Of a stretch of DNA of 64,000 bases, positions 1 to 11,430 are shown piece by piece (the stretch's first letter is position 1; each line of letters opens with the position of its first letter). The stretch is from contig ML677341.1 of assembly GCA_007922305.1 (NCBI GenBank), forward strand, positions 73,232,690-73,296,689. The letters run 5' to 3'. The translations under genes were made by a program, and so were the position numbers. The notes beneath the pieces were generated by a model that ran no database searches, had not been told where the DNA came from, and was given only the letters and a program-made list of their open reading frames with translations. Source of the stretch: Dermatemys mawii (lineage: Eukaryota > Chordata > Testudines > Dermatemydidae).

Positions 1-766
1 CATGTTGATTGTTGAGAATGAGGGTGGAGTTATGTGTGGGCTGGAAGGGGAGGCTAGCTGAAGTTGAGAAAGGGGAATTTAGGTGTGGAGTCCAGATAGG
101 ATGTTGAATGACTTGACGTCTTATGTTGCAAACAAAGAGTCATTAAACTGTATATTTCTGAACAAATAATATAAACATATCAGTTATCCAAGTGAAGTGT
201 GGTAAAAAAGCATTGGTCTAATTCCCATTTAAGTAAAAGGAAAAACTACTATTGATTTCAATGGAAATTTGAATCTCGCCCTAAAATAGTAACGCAAATC
301 CAGGAACAGAGTTAAGATTGTCTGGATGTTGGTCACTAACTGTTTAGTTAGATTTATGTGGAGTACAATATAAGTACCCGTCCAATACTCTGCTCTTGAC
401 AATTTTTAAAAAACACATTAAAATAAACACATCCATCAGTTGTGCTAAGTCAACTCAAATGTACACTGGCAACGTAAATTATTGAAATTAATAGACCCCA
501 CACACTCTTACCAGAGTCTCACACCCAACCCTGGCCTGTGCCCATTTTCTGACAGGCCCAAGAGAAAAGGTATGCTTTACATTATGTCCTGAAGATTAAG
601 AGAGTCAACTTTTGTGGAGCTGGAGAGGAAGTGACCTCCAAATGTCTGGGGCCTGAATAGAGGGTGGCCTGCCACCTGTCTCCTTCCCTTGTATCAAACC
701 AGCCTCAGCTCAGGTGTCTCTGCTGATTGTGACTAGCAATATGTCATGAGGAATGGCAGTCTCTTA

Positions 767-1027
767 GGCTACACTACAGCAACACTAGAGAGTTTACAGC
801 TGTGCCAATGCAAGCTCTCTAAAGTAGCCAGTCTAAGCTGACAGGAGAGAGCTCTCCCATCGTTCCTGCTCGTGCATGAGGCAGTAACTATGTCCCGCCG
901 ACATAGTGCTGTCCACACCAGCACTTACGTCAGTGTAACTTATCTCGCTGGGGGTGGGGTGTGTGATTAATTTAGACCTCATAGCAACATAAGTTATGCT
1001 GATGTACACGGCAGAGTAGACATAGCC
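767..1027. mobile_element. PIF/Harbinger-type MITE, TTA target duplication
   Basis: A non-autonomous DNA transposon of 261 bp. The left end reads GGCTACACTACAGC and the right end GTAGACATAGCC, which is an imperfect terminal inverted repeat (GGCTAYR...). Both ends are flanked by TTA (764-766 and 1028-1030), the 3-bp duplication expected of PIF/Harbinger elements. There is no coding capacity. The family assignment rests on the end sequence and duplication length; I have no library match. Confidence 0.7.
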
Positions 1028-1039
1028 TTAGACAGGCAG

Positions 1040-1420
1040 GCCCTAGACTATTTGGAGATTTATAAACCAACATCTTAAAATCCATCTGGAAACAAGAGGC
1101 AGCCCTAGCAAGTCATAGAGGTCAGGTTTACAATGCACTGGGAAAGAGACCGCACAACTGTTGAATTCAGCAAGAAATATTTTCCGGAAAGATTTAAGAT
1201 GTAGCCCAATGTAGAGAGCATTGTAGTATCTAATTTTGATAAAGGCAGGGATGATAGTTGCAAAGTCCACATCTGGAAAAAGACACATCCTGTTAACCAT
1301 CTGTAGATGGAAAAAGGCTGACTTGTCCATAGCTGCTACCTGATCTATTAACATCTGGGAGTTTAACCAGACACCTGGATCACAAACCAGATCAACCAAA
1401 GGTAGACACATCTTCAATCA
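1040..1420 (-). mobile_element. LINE reverse-transcriptase C-terminal fragment (L2/CR1 group)
   Basis: The minus strand keeps an open frame of 124 codons (1043-1417). It resembles the region after the catalytic core of L2/CR1-group LINE polymerases: a 'DPGVWLNSQMLIDQVAAM' stretch where such proteins have a G-V-x-L-D/N-S segment, then 'YYNALYIGLHLKS', the degraded form of the usual DYCNALY-GLP-K block. It starts directly next to the right end of the Harbinger-type MITE. It is a 5'-truncated relic, not a host gene. Clade choice between L2 and CR1 is uncertain. Confidence 0.7.
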
Positions 1421-3274
1421 AAGGGGCTGAAATAACCCCACAATCTCTTCCAATTACTTACTCCTGCCAATCAGGTCACACTGTTTTATCTGAATGGTAT
1501 CTTATACATGCCCAAGTCTCCGCCTTCTGTTTTGGATTTTGGAGTGTAAGGATGATATTACAAGTCCTTTATGTAACCTTAATTTGTGATTTCCTTAGGT
1601 TTTGTAACATTTTCTCTTGACTTATGCTTAATCAACGTAACTAACTTAATTAAGTTTTTGTTCTGGAATAGATATCTGTCTACTTCATGTCTTGTCATCT
1701 TTCCATGGCTGTCACCCTGACAAAGTATATTCTTGTTCTAACATGCATATGAATGAGGCTTTTATAACCCCCAGCTTTTCCTGCTCCTCGAACACCTTGT
1801 TTTATTCTTTCCATTAAGGAGACTTCAGGCCTGCTGAGATTAAGGAGGTTATTGATTAGTTAAAGGAGTCTTTTGCAACTTCAAAGAGGATTCAGTAATG
1901 AGAGAAAAGGGAGGGGAGAATCGCATTATGAACTGCTGTTTAGGAATTGTACTTTCTTCTTGAAAAAAGGCATTCATTTCTCAATGTGACACTTCCAAAA
2001 TGAGAGGCAGCTTTATCCACTTGATTGAGCCAAGAACTCCTCAGACCTCTTAATTCCTGCTCTGCCATGGAGTCAGTGGGTGGCCTTTGGCTCGTCACTC
2101 TTATTTTCCCTATCTGTCACAGGTATTGTGGAGATTAGCTAATATCTGCAGAGAGCTTTGAAAATTAAACATACTGTGTGTTTAGTAATTATCAAAAGAT
2201 GATGTTTCGGTTGTAATACTAGGAGTAGCTACTCAAAGGGCTCTAATGAGAACCTGTGCTTTTTAGCTGTGTAGGTGAAATAGAGAGAAGAAGTTGATGA
2301 CAGCTCTGGGCCTTGTCTGCTTTGAGCTTTTAGTTTAAAATTTCCCATTACTGTACTACCCAAGTGCACCCTAACTTGTAAAAACACTGGAGCTTTGTTC
2401 CACAGAGCCCATAACTTGTTACTGCTGGTAGAGCTGCTGTGATGGGAAACATGAAGAAACAGTTTAATGTAGCCAGAGACATGATTCTTTCTCTTGATCT
2501 CCAATGAGTTTGACAAGCTTGTGTAAGCTCTCACTAGTTCAAGTTGCTCCTCTTGTCAGCAGTGGAGAGGTTAGCATCTAGGCTTTATTGTTAACCTGTT
2601 GATGAGTGGAGCTGTTGAAGTCTCACTTGGTGCATATATTTGTCTGTTTGCAGATGTGGTACGGCAGTGCATTGATTCACTTTTGAAAGGTTGTCTTTGT
2701 AATGTCAAGAATTAAAAACATACTTTTTAAAACACAAGCTTTAGAGTCTGTACAGAGCTAAGTCTTTAAAGAACAAAATGTACATCTTTTCAACACCCAG
2801 GAATACCATTTTTCATGTGTTTATTTTGAATGCATAGTCAGTCTTACAAATCTTTACCACACAAATACCAAAAATGCAATATTAACAATTGCAATAATGA
2901 ATGATTCATATTTGGATTGAGTCATTATAGTCAAGTTTATCTGTTGGGAAGGGTGTAATGTTAGAGGAGCAGCGTTAGGTATGTTTTTTTTTTTAAAAGA
3001 AACAAACAAACCAGTTCTGTGTCTACTCATGAACAAGCCACAGCAAGTCTACTTGTAGTTGTTAATATTTTTAAAATCTCATTCGGATAGCATAGTATTT
3101 ATTTGTCCTGTTTTTGCTGCATTACATTTTTCTTTAGCAATGGTCTCCTGAATTTTTTTGAACCATTCCTCTAATTTGGAGAGGTTTTCCAATGAGAGGT
3201 TTTCAATAGTTCAGTAACTACTAACAGAAGTCTTCACTTCTTTCTGAGCCGCCATTTCTGCTACAAAGCCCCGG
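1421..3274. other. Unassigned intron sequence
   Basis: AT-rich sequence without a convincing exon. The open frames here (for example 2229-2534 minus) have no recognisable domain or splice context. It is presumed to be TCF20 intron or DNA upstream of the exons seen in this window. Confidence 0.4.
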
Positions 3275-3516
3275 CAGGGTTACCAGATGACTGAGTGGGG
3301 CAAGCAAACCCTGGCAAAAATGGGTTGGGGCAGTGTGATCCCATGTGCCCCTCCCATAGGGCACACCTGCTGGGGCTCAGGGCTTCAGCCGCACAGGGTG
3401 CCCTGACCCCTAGCAAGTTCCTCCTGTTGGGCTGGAGCCCCAGCAGGTGCCTCCTGGCTCTTGAACTTCTGGTGATTGTTGTAGGCGGCTTGAAGAGTCA
3501 GTAAATTTGGTCACCA
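3275..3516. mobile_element. Short TIR DNA transposon, family uncertain
   Basis: A GC-rich block of about 240 bp in AT-rich surroundings. The left edge CAGGGTTACCAGATGACTG and the right edge GTCAGTAAATTTGGTCACC are roughly inverted copies of each other. The interior has open frames only because of its composition. No clean target duplication could be fixed, so the borders and superfamily are tentative. Confidence 0.4.
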
Positions 3517-4301
3517 TCATACTGAATATTTCTTTGCTGGAAAAGTTGCCTGCAAAGAGTAAACTGTTTTGTTTCCTGTTCAGCCAAAGGTATTTTTCTG
3601 GTATAAAATAGTTTTTCTAGAAAAAGTTGAGAAACCATGGTGCCCAACTTGAAGATACTAGTACCATCGGAAAGTTGGCTAAATTAAATTTGGTTTTGAT
3701 GTCTTTAAAAAAAAAATCAGAAAAATATCTGCTATAAAATTGGTCAACTCTGTGTATTCCTTGGCTCTCCCAGTGTTTTAAACTCTTTAATTCATTATGT
3801 AGTTAGTCTGGATGTCATTAATGATTGTAATGAACTTGCATCTCTAGTTCTATCCCATACCCCAAGGATAAACGTTGCCAAAAGTAGTTATTCATTTTTG
3901 GAGAGCATAATTTTTTTTTATTACATCATGGTAACAACAATATTCACACTGCCATCGTCATCTTGTTCAGTAAAGGCCCACTGTTTGGCTGGATTACAGT
4001 ACTCCCAGTTCTGCCCCCATTGAATTGAATTTAATAATATTTGGAACAGCTAGACACTCTGCTTAATGGGTCTATATAAAGTAGCTGCATTAAGAATTTG
4101 TGGAATAAGATCATCAAAATCATTCTCTATATGCCTGCTATCTAGTGATTATAAGGAGATGTTGAAATAAAAAAAATCCTAGGTAAAATGCTCATTTTGA
4201 CTCTCACTGTTCTGTCTGATGCATAAGGTTGCATTCTTCCCTAACAAACAAACCCTTTTATTTAATTTGCTAAAACAATGGCTTGACAGCGTCTTCTAGG
4301 T

Positions 4302-5228
4302 CAGGGGTCTCCAAACATTTTTGACCGCGCACCTCCTAGTAGAATATTTTTATTTATTTATTTTTTTTTTTGAGCAGGCACCCACGTAGGGGAAGCCCTG
4401 CCCTAGCCCTGCCCCCATCCATCCCACTCCCCCCGCAACTACTCCCCTCTAACCTCCCCCTCATCCCCTAACTGCCCCACTAGGGCAGCTCCCCGCTGTG
4501 GCACCTGGCTCCTAGGGCCCATCTCTGCCATGGCGCTCGGCTCCTGGGGCCGGGTCTCAGCCACAGCGCCTGACTCCCGGCCCGGGTGTCAGCCATGGCA
4601 CATGGTGCCTGGCTCCCAGAGCCGGGTCTCAGCCGCGGTGCGCGGCTCCCGGCTCCCAGGGCTGCAGCCGCAGCACCCAGCACCTGGCTCCCAGGGCCGG
4701 GTCTTAGTTGCAGCGCCCGGCTCCCAGCCGCGGCACGCGGCTTCTGGCTCCCAGGTCTCAGCCGCGACGTGCGGCTCCCAGCTGCAGCATGTGGCTTCCG
4801 GCTCCCAAGTCTCAGCTGCGACGCGCAGCTCCCAGCTCCTGGGGCTACAGCCACGGTGCGCGGCACCTGGCTTCCGGGGCCGGGTCTCAGCCACGGCGTG
4901 TGGCTTCTGGGGCTGCAGCCATGGCGCATGGCTCCTCCAGTCGGGGCTGCAGCAGCTCTTGCAGAGGAGCTGCCAGGGCAGCCCAGCTCCTCCTGCCTTA
5001 TCGGAAACCTCCCGGGTTTCCAATAAGACAGGAGGAGCCGGGCTGCCCCGGCAGCTCCTTTGCAAGTGCTGCAGCGGCCCCCAGCAGCAGGAGGAGCCGC
5101 CCTGCTCCTCCTGCTGCCACAGCGCTTGCAGAGAAGCCACGCTGCTTCTCCAGCTGCCAGGCCGTGCACCCCCGGGAGTGGTCTTGTGCACCCCTGGGAG
5201 TGCGTGCACCCCAGTTTGAAAACCACTG
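4302..5228. mobile_element. hAT non-autonomous element with perfect 8-bp TSD
   Basis: The left end CAGGGGTCTCCAAACATTTT and the right end CCCAGTTTGAAAACCACTG form an imperfect terminal inverted repeat. The element sits between identical 8-bp duplications TTCTAGGT (4294-4301 and 5229-5236), diagnostic of hAT insertion. The interior is very GC-rich. It has a run of about 40-bp units built on 'GGCTCCCAGGGCCGGGTCTC' (about 4520-4900) and a palindrome (about 4945-5085). Long frames on both strands (up to 248 codons) are by-products of the composition and encode nothing recognisable. Confidence 0.9.
4945..5085. repeat. Internal GC-rich palindrome of the hAT element
   Basis: Two arms built on GGAGCTGCC..GGCAGCCC..AGCTCCTCCTG..CTTAT..GGAAAC face each other around about 5030. 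They would fold into a stem of about 45 bp in single-stranded DNA or RNA. It is embedded in the hAT element and does not resemble a known RNA gene. Confidence 0.6.
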
Positions 5229-5979
5229 TTCTAGGTTATTTGAGATTTGAGTTCCCAGGTACTTCTGTAGAATTAGTTGTCCATTTATATCTAAATTATT
5301 TCTAGAGGAAATACTTTGTCTCTCTTTATTTATGGCTAACATTTCCGGTTCTGCATAATTTACTTCACAACCATTTTTCTCCAGAAAATCATAAATTCCT
5401 TTAGGTGATAATTTTAGGTGAAAACTTTGGTTAGATTAAAAAAGTATAGCCAAGAATAACTTCAGAGTTTCAAAAGAGAGAGAAGAAGCAAAATTAACAC
5501 AAAATTGCCACAAAATTGCACTCAAAGATAGATTAATAATTAAACAGATTAAGGAGAAAAGTGAATGTGTTTATTACCAACATCACTGAAGAAGCCCTCA
5601 GGTATACAAAAGTATGAAAAAGGAAATATATGTGGTAAGTTGCTGGCTCAAAAGCTTAAAAGGATTCAAGAGGAACACATTCTACCATTTGAAAATAATC
5701 AACAACTGTACATTTCAGATATTCCAGGCTCTGCAGTTATTTAAAAAAAAGTAAAAGTTAGTAGGCTTGTCAAGAAACATGAGACTGAGAAAGAAACTCT
5801 AGATGAAGCAGTTTGTAGTAGTTTTACAGACAATAGCAAGTAAAGAATGTGGCAAAACTCCAGGGGCCTGGCGGCTTTCCAGCAGAATATTACACACTAT
5901 TTAAGGAGGTATTAGTAGATTCTTTGATGGGTGTAACTTTAATACTGTTGTATTATTGCAGGACTGTCTCCATCTATTG

Positions 5980-6464
5980 TAGGGGTGAGCAAACTACGGC
6001 CCATTTTTATCCGGCCCAGGGTGCCAGGCCGAACGCGGCGAGCTGCGGGGCCCTGCGCTTCCCGGCTGTGGGCCGGGCCGAGCATGGCGAGCCACGGGGC
6101 CCCGCACCCGGCTGAGCACAGTAAACAAGTGGGGGGGGGGGGGGGCGGCGTAGGTGGTGGGGTTCTAGCGGTGGGGGTTAGGGAGTGGGGTGGGGTGTCT
6201 CGGGTGGGTGCAGTCAGGGAACAAAGAGCGGGGGGCTAGATGGGGGAGAGTTCTGTGGGGGGCAGCTAGAGTGGAGGGGTCTCCGGATGGGACCATCATG
6301 GGAGGGGTTGGATGGGTCGGGGCTTCTAAGGGGGGCAGTAAGGGGTGGGGGTCGGATAGGAGCTGGGGCCAGGCTTTTCAGGGAAGCACAGCCTTACCTA
6401 CCCGGCCCTCCACACAATTTTGAACCCCAGTGTGGCCCTCAGGCCAAAAAGTTTGCCCACCCCG
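5980..6464. mobile_element. hAT MITE with perfect 8-bp TSD
   Basis: Element of 485 bp whose ends read TAGGGGTGAGCAAACTACGG and, on the other strand, CGGGGTGGGCAAACTTTTTG. Identical ATCTATTG duplications flank it (5972-5979 and 6465-6472). The interior is G-rich on the + strand (a run of G at about 6131-6145) and opens spurious frames. There is no transposase. Confidence 0.9.
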
Positions 6465-7710
6465 ATCTATTGAGTAAAGTACAGTTTTGGTTCTCCCTAA
6501 AGCTACATTACCTCATGTAGATCTTATAGATTCATATCATTGTTGAATGATAGCAAAAGTGTTAGCTACTCATTTGCAATCCGTGGTACCAGTTTATATA
6601 AATTCATATCAAACTAGATTTATTAAGGATGGACAAATGTTTGATAATATTCATAAAGTACTTGGAGTAATTCATAGGACCTGTCAGATCAAAGGGGGAT
6701 GAGAGTCTTTTTTGTTTTCACATGATGCAGAGAAGGCTTTGTTTAGAATAGAGGGGGATTTTTTTTATTTAAAGTTTTATCATACAATGACACTGGCTTT
6801 ACTCATAGGTTGGAAGAGGAAAATAAATTCCTCTGCCTTTTCAACTCCCGTTCAGTTACCCAACTTTGTGTGAGCTAGTTCAAATGAAGAAGCTATTTTT
6901 TTTTTCACCTGGTAGCTAAATTGAAACCATAAGTAACTAAGGCAGAAGCTTTTTTGCACAACAGAAACTGAAAGTACTGACACTTGGACAAATGTAAATA
7001 CTAGCATTTGCTTCATAGTAAAGGCTGAATATCATATAGATATTTACTTAATGCAGTGTTGGACATTGTAACATATTTATAAAGCTTGAATTGACCTAAA
7101 GATTTATAAGATGTTTTTCCCTAATTCTGTATATGATTAAAAGAGTAGCATCCTTTAATATCTTTAAAATTTACAGTGGGTTTATTGATGCATGTTTTTA
7201 TTTAATTATTTTAATAGAATATAGTAAATTTAGGCCTTAAATGGATTGCCATTATTTCAAATCTATTTTTAAACAATTTTTAAAAGAAACATGTATTTAA
7301 TTAATTATTTTTAAAAAATCTGATTTAAATTTTAAAAAATCATTTTTTATTTTTTAAAAATAGTTTTACCATCCTGGTTCTGACCACTTAAAATAGTGTC
7401 AATTCATGCATATTTTTCCTACTTTAATAAGAATTTAGAAACTAATTTTAGCCTTAGTCTAATACACAAATGAGTATAAATAAAGTAAATAATCTTGTTA
7501 CCCTGAGTGCAAGTCTCTCCAACACTCTGAGAGAGAGTGATAATTATAATCTTTTTTCTTGCCCGTTGTTTCCTTTCCCCTTAGGATTTGGTATACAATT
7601 TGAAGTCTCTTCCATGTATGATTTTCCCACTCCTAAGTATTCCAGTATTTTTAAAAATCCATTAACAAAAGGAAGATGGCTTTTTTGAGGGAGAGCATAC
7701 AGTAAACTCA
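6465..7710. other. Unassigned AT-rich intron sequence
   Basis: Contains strongly AT-rich stretches (7130-7380) with runs of T and A. No exon, RNA gene or classified repeat was recognised. Confidence 0.4.
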
Positions 7711-8388
7711 GGGCTTGATTACACTGGCACTTTATAGCGCTATAAAGCCGCCAGGAGCTCTATAACTCACTACCCGTCCAGACTGGTGAGGCACGTAGAA
7801 CGCTATTGGTCCACAGTTACACCAGTCCAGGTAATCCTCCTTGCCAGATGATTAACAGCTATAGTGTATAGCTTTAGCTCCAGTGTAAATGGGTAGTAAT
7901 AATACAGCGCTTTGAGTGATCTTTGGAACCGCCCCTAAGCTATTTAAGGCGATTAAGCCTCTTTTCCCTTTGTTTTGAACTCAGCTGGAGGAATGCAGAA
8001 GTATGTTTTCAGAGCTTAGCTGTAACTCGGCAAATCAGCAATGCAAATGTTTACCTTGTGAGCGAGCGAGAAGGAGAAGAGTAGCAGGCCTTGCATTTCA
8101 GAGACAGTTTGCTGACACACTCTCAGCACACCAAAAATCCACTCGCGCTCTCCCTCTGCATACACACAACACTCTCTCCCTCACTATTCTCATTTGAAAA
8201 ACACGTTGCACTCAGCTGAATGCTGCGATAGCTGCCCATAACGCACCACTCCCCGTGCTGCTGCAAATGTGGCCACACCAGTGTGGCTGTGGCTGTGAGT
8301 GTGGACATGCTGGAGCGCTATCCCTAGAGCTGTATCTGAAGGCAGGTATAACCAAAACCGCCGTAAAGCTGTAAGGGTAACCAAACCC
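7711..8388. mobile_element. PIF/Harbinger-like element, 3-bp TCA flanks
   Basis: The left end GGGCTTGATTACACTGGCAC and the reverse complement of the right end GGGTTTGGTTACCCTTACAG form an imperfect terminal inverted repeat. Both ends are followed by the same 3-bp flank TCA (7708-7710 and 8389-8391). Length is 678 bp. The interior holds 'TATAGCGCTATAAAG' and no transposase frame. The 3-bp duplication and GGSYTK... ends suggest PIF/Harbinger, although TCA departs from the preferred TWA. Confidence 0.6.
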
Positions 8389-8391
8389 TCA

Positions 8392-9133
8392 GTTGTGTTT
8401 AAAAGCACTGGATTATTAAGATAAATCACTTTTTGAGTTGAAAAGCTTCAAGTTGAGCAAATATGCATTTCCTTGTTTTGAAGCAAAAAATATGTGCTGA
8501 ATCCAATTCTGTTGCACCCACAATTCGCTCCTCCTAAAAATGATTTTATTGAAGGAATATCTTTGAATTGTGTGCTGAATTGCTTTTGTTTTTCTGCCAG
8601 ACACTCTCTTTTTTATGACATTTTCAGTACTTTGACAAACAAAGACAACATTAAAAGGCAGAGCCATTGATTCTTATTTGATGTATTCAGAAATTTTAAA
8701 ATTGTGTGGGCTGGGTTTTTTGTGGGGGGAGGGATACATAACTATTGCCATGCTACCTGGATCTGGCTATGTCACCCAAAAGACTTTCTCCTAATCTAAT
8801 TCCCAAAGATGGTCTGTTGACAGGTCAATTACTGGCAGAATCCTTATTTGGCAAACAGTTTCTCTTCCTGAATGTGGTGTTCCCACAATTGTATGACATA
8901 CTGAAGTTTACAAACAGAAATTAACTCTTTCCTTTTTTACCAATTCCATGCCTACCCCATCTGCCATGACTTTACTAGCACTTTTCATCAGTTCTATATA
9001 CCAAGAGTCTGGAATATAGTTTCCTCACCTTGATAATAAGCCTGCTCATGGAAAATGAATGAGAGTTTAAATGGAAATTCTCACCTGTTGTGAATTTTGG
9101 CCCTTCTGTTTACTTTTGCAGTTTTGGTCAGCT

Positions 9134-9137
<4 letters not shown>
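8392..9137. other. Unassigned intron sequence
   Basis: No exon or repeat recognised. The minus frame 8416-8667 has no domain that I know. Confidence 0.35.

Positions 9138-9184
<47 letters not shown>
9138..9184. repeat. Poly-T tract (47 nt)
   Basis: An uninterrupted run of 47 T. No retroelement body was recognised immediately beside it, so it is listed as a simple repeat. Its length makes the exact count unreliable in any assembly. Confidence 0.9.
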
Positions 9185-9185
<1 letters not shown>

Positions 9186-9639
9186 GAAACTAAATAATAA
9201 TGTGCAGTGGTGTCTATTCTTTACTGCATCTAAACACAGTAGAAACACAAATAAGGTGCTTTTCACATTTTTGTCTTTTTTTATTGTTTCATTTGCATTT
9301 TTGGTAAAAGGCGGATGGTTGTATAGCAGTTCTGAAGTAAATTTTAAAATAATTTTACATAAAAGTCCAAATAATAATGAAAAACATCTGTAAATATGTC
9401 CAAAATTTTTCTCATTCAGAAACAGACAAAAAAATCAATCCAGTCCAGTAATAATGATGATAGTAATAACAAACATAATCCTGTTATATTATACTTTACT
9501 AATACGTTGTGATAATGAAATTAAAGTTCCGAGTTTTAACACATCCATTGTGTGGATCGGACTACTTGCCGAAGTTCAGAAGCTCTTTGAATGGAAAGTC
9601 TACAAGATCACGTCTCCTGTGAAACTGGAAGGAAAGTTT

Positions 9640-11430
9640 CCAGGTTGGCATTAGTCACTGGTGGTGTCAATACTTATTCTTAGGAAAATGCTGCGCACTG
9701 AATGCTCTGTCACGCAGTACAGGAGTAAGAAACAGGGACAAGAAAAGCAAAGTAAAGTTAGCTGGGGGTTTGTCGGTGTCCTCAAGCAGATACACGTTAC
9801 TCCTGAAGTCCTGTACAGTAACACTGGGCTGACTCAAGAATGTTTTCATTCTTGCATCATTGCACATTTGCAGCATGAGGTACTTGAGATTGCTTAAATG
9901 CAAAAAGTGAAAGGAAACTAATCTGTCTTGCAATGCAGTTAGTTTGTTTGCAGCCAAAAAAACCTGAACCAGAATTGCTGAATGGGTCGGTCATGAGGGT
10001 GTGCTGACAGAAAAAGTTTCCCTCACTGAAATGATTTTTCAAGATCTTCGGAAAGGATTATGAGGTATTTGGTTATAGCTAAACTGAACTTTTGCTGCAC
10101 ATTCTCATCTGGATAGATGCGAAACTGATTAAGCACTTAAAAAACTGAAAAGTCCTTTTCCTCTTCTAGGTCCTAGACAATATCAGTGATTGTCATTCTG
10201 AATGTATTAATTATGTTAATGATGTCATATCGTTAGTTGAGGTTTCTAAAGTTCCAGATTCAAGGAAAAACTCTTTCAAAAAGAGCAAACAACCATGTAC
10301 TTCTGGATTTTGTAGCTTTTGGGACAGTTCTGGCAAAACTGTGTTCAAAGCCTCAACAAGTTCTTTCCAGAGCTCAAATGGTCTTTGTGCACCATAATTA
10401 AAATGAAGCCACAGGACCAGGAGCATCTTGTGTCTCGCAGCTCATTTTGCACAGAGTTGTGGATCTTCCTTTATTGATGCTGCTGGTGTTGAGCACATTA
10501 ATGCCCTTTTTCACTACAGAGTCAACCCTATCTACACTGTCCATTGAAGCCTTTCTAACAAGTACTTCTTGGTGGGCAAAACAGTGAAACAAAAAAAGTG
10601 TGTGTGCATTTTTCTTGGTGGCAGCTCAGCACCCCTATTTGTGCACTTTGCATAGTTGCTGCCCCATCAGCTGTCAAGCCACACAGGTTGTCAGCAAGGT
10701 AATGCAGCACTCCTCCATTCTCGCCTGAACAGACTGAAAAATGTGTTTGCCAGATGGCCTAGCACTGAGGCTCATCTGACATAAAACACCTTCCAAGTAA
10801 CAATGGCAATCACAGTAAAAAAAAAAAAAAGAATAAATATGAATCCATTGGGACATTCAGGCGCTCATCCAACCACAGGCTATAGAAAGGTGCAACTTTT
10901 TCAGCTACTTCATTTTGTAGAAAGTTCACCTGATCTCTTGTGCTCCTCTGTAACTCGTCGTTTCTCAGTGCTATCTCTCTGAAAAGTGTATTTTCTGCTT
11001 ACATGGCCAAAACAATTTTCTTTAAAAGTTCTCTGTTGCTAAATGCTTTTCTTGTTTTCCCCAAAGGTAGTGCAACTTTAAAAGTGGCCATCTGTATCTG
11101 ATCCACTTTATTTAAAAAAAATCTCTGAGCCTTCGCTGTTGTCTTCTGAGGTCACTTGCACGTCTGACAGTCACTGTGGTAATTCTGTTCAACCACCTCT
11201 GCATGAATACTATAGTGACATTGCATTGTGTAAATTTTAATTTGAGAAATTTATTTCTTACCAATAGCGCACACTGCAACCTGCTTGGAAATGGAATCGG
11301 ATAGCTTCAGAAACACAAGAAACTGCCTTTCCCATTTGTCCTGTAATGTTCATTTTTCTTCCTTCCATGTTCTGATTTTCTTAGCAGCAGGTGGCTTCTT
11401 CAGAGCCATCGTTATCACATTCAGGGTCAT
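9640..11430 (-). pseudogene. Decayed hAT transposase (GTF2IRD2/ZBED5-like, BED type)
   Basis: Reading the minus strand from about 11,430 down gives, across many stops and frame changes, the order expected of a domesticated-type hAT transposase. First comes a start-like MALKKPPAAKK at 11,410 and 'LQDKWERQFLVF'. A degraded zinc-finger stretch of the V-C-x-x-C type follows, then 'FSNRELLKKIVLA', a 'VAPFYSLWLDE' block where hAT proteins have the first catalytic acidic region, an 'FHCFAHQEVLVRKAS' block (C/H-I-x-H-Q-x-L in the family) and 'LWKELVEALN'. No frame is longer than about 96 codons. The match is by memory of the family pattern, so the exact subfamily is inferred. Confidence 0.65.

Noticed and set aside
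4480..5226. 248-codon minus frame and 229-codon plus frame as protein genes
   Set aside because: Both lie wholly within a hAT element bounded by an 8-bp duplication, overlap on opposite strands and consist of low-complexity Gly/Ser/Ala/Pro/Arg repeats.
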